From Salticus scenicus (taxonomy: Eukaryota; Arthropoda; Arachnida; Araneae; Salticidae), in NCBI GenBank assembly GCA_963930645.1, contig OZ005653.1:215318184-215382183 (forward strand): DNA of 64,000 nt, given 5' to 3'. Every line of letters starts with the position of its first letter. The first letter of the stretch is position 1. The notes beneath the pieces are model-generated. The model worked only from the letters and a program-made list of their open reading frames with translations. It did not search any database and was not told the DNA's origin. Below, in pieces: positions 58,771-64,000 of the stretch. The position numbers were made by a program, and so were the translations under genes.

Positions 58771-59704
58771 ATCGATGTATTTATAGCACTCATTGCATTA
58801 ATATGAACATTAGAATGATTTAGTGAAATATTGAAACCTACAATATCTTATAATTTACACAAACGAAGAAACTAGTGTGCTCCTAAGCAGTCGATAGTGC
58901 CGCCATCCCCTCTACATTTACAGAGGGTTGCACATATCTATTGCTCCTTCTATTGCTCATAGATGGAAATATCTCAAATTTCTTGCTTATATGTAATTCC
59001 GACTAATATGAAATTTCGAAAATAATGTATGCTTCATTATTTCGCAAAATCATGCGAAATGTTCGTATTATTGCAATTATTATGATAAATATTTATATTA
59101 GAAACATAATTATTTCTATATATATACATTCCTTTATCTAAACATTAGTATGAAAAAAAAAAGTTTTTTTTAAAATAAAAATTGATAGCTATGCCAGTAT
59201 CTGAATTTTATTGTTAAAAATAACCAAAAACATCGAGTTCTTGAAAGGTTAAAATGACGTTTTTCATAGGTTCCCACGCAATTCTCAATTATTTTGATGC
59301 TTTATTCCTGTCTTCCATGTTTGTCCTATATCTGTAGAACATCCCTGTATATAAATATAAATTTAAAAAAATTGACAGCAATTAATATTGTTGAATGATG
59401 ATGATTGATGAATATAAACTTTGTATGCAAACAAAATATTCAGATAAATCATTGTAAGGTCCCAGTTTAACACTTCTTATTTTCTTGAAGTACTCTAAGT
59501 TCTTTAAATACATTTAATAGAACTTAGTTTAACTCTATCAAACTTCATGATTTGGTGTTTAAGTTTATGAAAATATAATTTCTTATTTAAAATGTATTAA
59601 TAAAATTAATTTTTTTAAGATTATAGTTTGCAAAATATATTATTAATAATGGTAAATAATTATAAATAAAAATAATAAAAACAATATTTTAACTGAATAA
59701 TTAA
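58771..59704. other. Gene-free DNA
   Basis: AT-rich; nothing recognised. Confidence 0.55.
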
Positions 59705-59767
59705 CCCGTTAACTACGACTGTCGTCAAGAAGCGATTCCCAAGTCTCTCTTGTACTTCATTCATTGT

Positions 59768-59809
<42 letters not shown>

Positions 59810-59817
59810 ATATTCAT

Positions 59818-59851
<34 letters not shown>

Positions 59852-59879
59852 CAATTTTTAACAATAATAACTAGTATGG

Positions 59880-59915
<36 letters not shown>

Positions 59916-60020
59916 CTTATTCAATTAATTTTACGCTTTAAATTTAGTTTAAAGGGTTGCAATTTTGTGACATAAGATAAAGGCTACTGGCGTATATTTT
60001 TGCCAACGTAAATTAAGTGG
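59705..60020. mobile_element. Possible piggyBac-like MITE
   Basis: TTAA on both sides (59701-59704, 60021-60024). Ends CCCGTTAACTACG and, from the right, CCACTTAATTTACG are only partly alike. Most of the interior is (TA)n (59769-59801, 59884-59912) and poly-T (59821-59852), which weakens the call. Confidence 0.4.
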
Positions 60021-60024
60021 TTAA

Positions 60025-60555
60025 ACACTAATACGCAAAGTCGCATTTTTATTTATTTTTTCTATATTACATTGCTTTAGAAAATGGTGAAAGAAAATGT
60101 TTTCTTTATTAAACAAGAATTCTAGTTTGCTGTCTCTAATAAAAATCGTCTTATAATCGTTTTAAAATCGTCTCTTTTATTTCAATATTCTGTGTTTGGC
60201 GTTACTATTGTATATAGCTTGCCTGTAATTAAAAATTAAACGTACTTTGCTTACTTTTTCCGTTTCTTTTAAAGATTTTTTGTTCGTTATCTTACGTTGA
60301 ACTTTGTAAGAGATGGCTCACGTAGAGAAAGATTTATCTATAACTCGAATATTAATAATTAATTGGTTTATGCTACAAATTTGTACAGTCATATTTTTTA
60401 GATTTGGATTTTATTTTATGTGAAAATTAATGTAGGTATGAATTAATAATTTTTTTTAATATAAATTTAATAATATTTTTCATAATTAAAAAAAAAAAAA
60501 AAAATCTGAATGAAAAGTTTTCATGGATTGATAATGTTTTGGATTTCTTCACTCA
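60025..60555. other. Gene-free DNA
   Basis: AT-rich; nothing recognised. Confidence 0.55.
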
Positions 60556-60756
60556 TACTTGCTTTCCTAACCCGGAAGCTTGTTACTACCGCTCCTTTCT
60601 GCCTATTTTTTAACTTCATTCTTTTCCAGAGTACTTTTCTTCTTATTTAATCGTTACTATATTTGAAGAAAATTACGCTAAAAATTAAGTGGTGTAGAAA
60701 AAAAAACAAGAAAAAGCTTGCAACTAACAATTTTCCGGGTTAGGTTGACAAGTGTG
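60556..60756. mobile_element. hAT-type MITE
   Basis: Ends TACTTGCTTTCCTAACCCGG and, from the right, CACACTTGTCAACCTAACCC. Flanks TTCACTCA (60548-60555) and TTCACTGT (60757-60764) share six of eight bases. Interior TTACGCTAAAAATTAAGTGG matches the family. Confidence 0.75.
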
Positions 60757-60969
60757 TTCACTGTATATCGTAATATAAAAATATATCAATCAAGTTATTT
60801 CTTGTGAAGATATAAATGAAAGTTTGTGATATGAATTAAACATTAGTATTTTGAAATTTTGTACGTATATAACTCGGAAAAAAAAAAAAAAAGAAAGACA
60901 GAAAGAAAGAAAGAAATGTATGGAATCTATACAGTTTTTTGCATTTCCGCAACCACACGAATTTAAATG

Positions 60970-61165
60970 CAGGGTTGCCAATATTTTAATTTGTTCCGAA
61001 GCATTTTTAGCCCCGTCTTTATTTCGCACCACTTTATTTATAGATTTTTTTTTTTACAATATATAACTACGATAATAATGAAAAAATTACTCTTAAAATC
61101 AAAGTGGTATAAATAAAAGCGGGACTAAAAATGCTCCGGAATAAATTAAAATGTTGGCAACCCTG
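60970..61165. mobile_element. hAT-type MITE with CAGGGTTGCC ends
   Basis: 196 bp; ends CAGGGTTGCCAATATTTTAA and CAGGGTTGCCAACATTTTAA (from the right), interior CACCACTTTATTTATAGA / ATCAAAGTGGT. It links the CAGGGTTGCC-ended MITE (10577) and the TGCCAACC-ended family by its termini and interior. No clear target duplication. Confidence 0.8.
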
Positions 61166-61339
61166 AAAACATAAAATCAAATTCGGGCATTACCATTGAA
61201 AAATACAAAGTTGGCATGCGTTTTAATATGTAGACAACCTCCAATCCAAAATTTCACATCATTTTCTAAAAATATTCACAGTTTACCGCTGAATGATACC
61301 TATGATATTTTATTGCATTGATTAATAACAAATGGAAGT

Positions 61340-61516
61340 CGAGTGTTGCCGTTTTTTTCATCGACTGTACGCCCATTTTTCTACACCACTCAATTTGTAG
61401 AGTAATTCTCTTCAAATATAATTACGATGAATTAATAAAAGAAATACTCTAAAAATTAAGTGGTGTAGAACAATGGGCGGTACTAACAATTTTCCGGATT
61501 AGGTTGGCAGCCTTGC
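61340..61516. mobile_element. hAT-type MITE, left end degraded
   Basis: Right end read inward CAAGGCTGCCAACCTAATCC, interior TAGAGTAATTCTCTTCAAAT and TACTCTAAAAATTAAGTGG. Its left end is reduced to TGTTGCC. It abuts the partial unit that starts at 61517. Confidence 0.7.
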
Positions 61517-62220
61517 TTACTGTAAACATAAAAAAAAAAATCCAAACAAGCATCAATCGAAAGAGCATATATAAACGAGTTTTTTCGACGCATAAATGAA
61601 TTTCCCTCATCAGCTCGTTTTGGAGTTATAAACTGTGAAAGTTCACTAATAATTGGTGCAACCACGCCTGAATCAATAAAACCACACCTTTTTGAAATAA
61701 TGATTGAAATCCAAAACAAGAAGGAATCGAAAGAGCATAGACAAATCCGTTGTTTAATGCATAAATCAGTTGCCCATTTCAGCTGTGAGATATATTCTAT
61801 CAAGATATAATATCTAAAAATTTAATAATGTATAATCTAAAAATTGATAAAAGTCAATGTTCTGACATGTTTATCGGGACTCCTCCCACTCCTCTCTCTT
61901 TACTACATTTTTATCCAAGTTAAAATATAGATTTCTCGAGTTAGGCGCAAGAGGCTAACAGTTTACGCGTCGAAAATTAAGTTAGAACTTGCACTCTCGA
62001 AAGAAAATCATTTAAATGATTTCTATTATTACACTATTGGGATGGTTTCATGGTGAGAAAAACGAAATATTTTAAGCAGACAATTATATTGAAACCAATA
62101 AAACTCTATCGTATTCCTTTTAATGAAAAACTTTCCTCTTCATGTAAGTGATTGTTTGTTTTTCGTATTTATTTAACAAGAGTGTTCCGCAGTAATGCGT
62201 TGCGCTGAAAAGTTAAAACT
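61517..62220. repeat. Rearranged partial units of the A/B duplication
   Basis: 61517-62050 matches A at about 48180-48740 (the ~155 bp dimer, GGGACTCCTCCCACTCCTCT). At about 62070 it jumps to sequence matching A at about 45735-45870 (AACCAATAAAACT, GCAGTAATG.G..GCGCTG). So at least four more or less complete copies once existed. Confidence 0.75.
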
Positions 62221-63070
62221 AAAAATCGTTAGTACTGATGGTTGTGGTCAAAGCTTTACAGAGTTAGCGTATTCATTACAATGGAGCAATGGATAGCGTA
62301 CTATGTCATGGTTACATCATAGATCGATGACAAAGCCATCTCCTGTTGGAGGTGACTGAACTACTCAGGCTGAAACTGCGCATGCTCGAATAGAATTTGT
62401 TTACTCGCGTGATGCTCCATATTTAAAATTTAAATGGAACTGTGTTTGAACGAATGCACATCTAAACGAAAAAATTCATGTATTTTTAGAATATTCATAT
62501 TTCGCATGTTTTCCCGTATTTTAAGATAAGTAATATATTTTAAATCAATTCTTAAAAATTATTTTTTTAATACTTCTTACAATTTATAAAATTATTGAAA
62601 TCTTAATATCTTGAATTTTATTCATTACGGATCAAGAGATAATCTATGGAATTTTGAATTTCGTTGTTTTATTTGTTATGAGGTTAGAAGAAGTTAGTTT
62701 TGATTATATTTGTTCATTCCTAAATGTTATTTTATCATTCCTAAATGTTATTTTAGTCATAGATTTGGTTATAAAGCGATTACAAATATATTTTGTTTAG
62801 AAGATAAAATTTTTGCGAATGGTTTCGTCTGCGTCTGATTGATTTTATGGAACATGACATATTACTTTATTTAGTAAAAAAGGTAATGATAAAGTCATCT
62901 TTTATAAGCGATTTCTTTTCTAAAATTTAAATTTTTTTTACCAAAATTTTAATTTTGAAAATTGCACACGCTAACATTTCTTCTTAAATTACTAATACAT
63001 GAATTTTTTCGTATTTACAATACAATTTACAACATTAGAAGATCGATTTAAAAAATTATATTTTACACTA
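62221..63070. other. Gene-free DNA
   Basis: Less AT-rich at 62221-62420, then AT-rich. No gene recognised. Confidence 0.5.
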
Positions 63071-63290
63071 ATTAATTCTAGCTCTAAGTGAACACTATAG
63101 AAGTGATTATTTACTTGAAGTTATTAGCGTACATATGACTTTAAATACAAAATATGTTAGATGTTAACTAATAACAATGTGATTGTTTATTAGCTAACAT
63201 CTAACATATTTTGTATTTAAAGTCAAATGTATGCTAATAACTTCAAGTAAATAATCACATCTATAATGTTCATTTAGGGCTAGAATTAAT
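63071..63290. repeat. Near-perfect ~103 bp inverted repeat
   Basis: Arms 63071-63173 and 63187-63290, joined by a ~13 nt loop (CAATGTGATTGT). Only a handful of mismatches. No inverted transposon signature or target duplication was identified. Confidence 0.9.
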
Positions 63291-63739
63291 TCTTGTTTAT
63301 ATTAAAACCATAAGAGATAACATTTTTAAAGAAAGTACAATAGGGGCGGATTTTTCACAGCTTTTATTTTGGTACCGCAGCCACTGCACGAGGAGAAGCG
63401 CTAACGTGGAGTTTACTTTGCGACATTTGTTAACATTATGTGAACGAGCTTAATCTGTAAAGCTTTGGCTGTGGTTTTCAAGTACAGATTTCTGAGTTAA
63501 CTAATAGAAATTTTGAAATACTCTTCTGAAAACAAATAACGTCAAAACTATTTCTATTCTTTTATGTCTTTCTATTGATTGCACGCTACTTTTCGAATTT
63601 AATTTTTGGTGTTCTACAATTACTTGATGGTGCCATAACGTTGTGGCGATAAGCTTTGTAAACGATTTTAATACGTGTTTAAAGTGTATTTTATTATATC
63701 TTAATTACAATGTTGACATGTGTGCTTAGTACAAATTCT
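63291..63739. other. Unassigned DNA
   Basis: Contains a less AT-rich stretch at 63350-63420 but no exon or element I can support. Confidence 0.45.
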
Positions 63740-64000
63740 AAACTTTTAGAAGATTTAGATTTAAATTCTATTCTACAATGATGGTGCAAACATGTAGGGG
63801 AGGTAGAGAACATTACAAGAATTTAGAATTGCATAGAATCTGAAGACCGTAAGCGTCTTTTTAACATTTTAAGAAATAGATCTTTTTGTTTATATTTTTT
63901 TTAATGATGTAATATAGAAATGGGCGTGGCCTCGAATGTTGCATTTAAAAAGTAGTTTTTACATGCTAATGTTTTCATGATGGAATATACGTAGCAATAT
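63740..64000. repeat. Paralogous segment, empty-site copy
   Basis: Colinear with 57880-58108 plus 58702-58770, without the MITE composite. It continues past the end of the window. Confidence 0.85.

Noticed and set aside
59701..60024. Strong piggyBac assignment from TTAA flanks alone
   Set aside because: TTAA is common in AT-rich DNA and the inverted ends match poorly; kept only as a low-confidence feature.
61483..61803. Minus-strand 106-codon frame that looks protein-like
   Set aside because: Its C terminus runs into a MITE end, and it covers an internal dimer whose halves are in different frames. The A and B copies are frame-shifted.
62370..62400. CTGCGCATGC, resembling an NRF1-type promoter motif
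   Set aside because: A single short match with no start site, exon or CpG-rich context.

Overview
Eukaryotic, very AT-rich, almost gene-free DNA from what looks like an arthropod genome. A spider or other arachnid is my best guess: the Tc1 protein remnant, the tRNA-derived SINEs and the dispersed repeats carrying GTGTGTCTGT-type tracts fit that, but nothing here fixes the species. Long poly-T/poly-A runs, (TA)n microsatellites and non-autonomous DNA transposons dominate. I see no bacterial-type gene organisation, rRNA, CRISPR array or intact multi-exon gene. The only sequence that reads as a plausible host-type coding exon is a THAP zinc-finger exon on the minus strand (35988-36239).

Layout. 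1-9.4 kb: AT-rich DNA with one copy of a ~1.04 kb dispersed element and a tRNA-like SINE head. 9.48-10.86 kb: a dead Tc1 element carrying a 170 bp hAT-type MITE with its own 8 bp target duplication. 11.27-11.78 kb: a deleted piggyBac element that keeps the transposase Cys-rich C terminus. 12.2-17.4 kb: a pair of paralogous segments; one was hit by a small MITE and adjoins a 2.4 kb TIR element, itself interrupted by a 1.7 kb element with palindromic subterminal repeats sitting in a (TA)n tract. 15-20 kb: several mariner-like non-autonomous elements. 20.6-30.6 kb: dispersed elements, a ~570-600 bp four-copy tandem array, a 2.7 kb inverted repeat split by a Tc1-like element, and a ~172 bp degenerate satellite. 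31-34.7 kb: a strand-skewed LTR-like block, four MITEs or SINEs. 36 kb: the THAP exon. 39.6-43.1 kb: two more degenerate satellites (~315 and ~172 bp) with a 732 bp MITE between them.

45.2-64 kb is the most informative part: a ~4.6 kb segment duplicated in tandem (unit A 45186-49846, unit B 49847-56518) with rearranged partial units following. Because A and B were once the same, each acts as the empty site for insertions in the other. B has gained a hAT-type MITE, a 1.59 kb composite insertion, an 84 bp foldback and a SINE; A has gained a different hAT-type MITE. A second paralogous pair (57880-58770 and 63740-64000) gives the empty site of a three-copy hAT-type composite.

The window is therefore best read as a record of repeated transposon invasions (Tc1/mariner, pogo-like, piggyBac, hAT, SINE) with several nested layers that give relative ages. 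Family names rest on termini, target duplications and translated motifs that I read by eye; no database search was possible.
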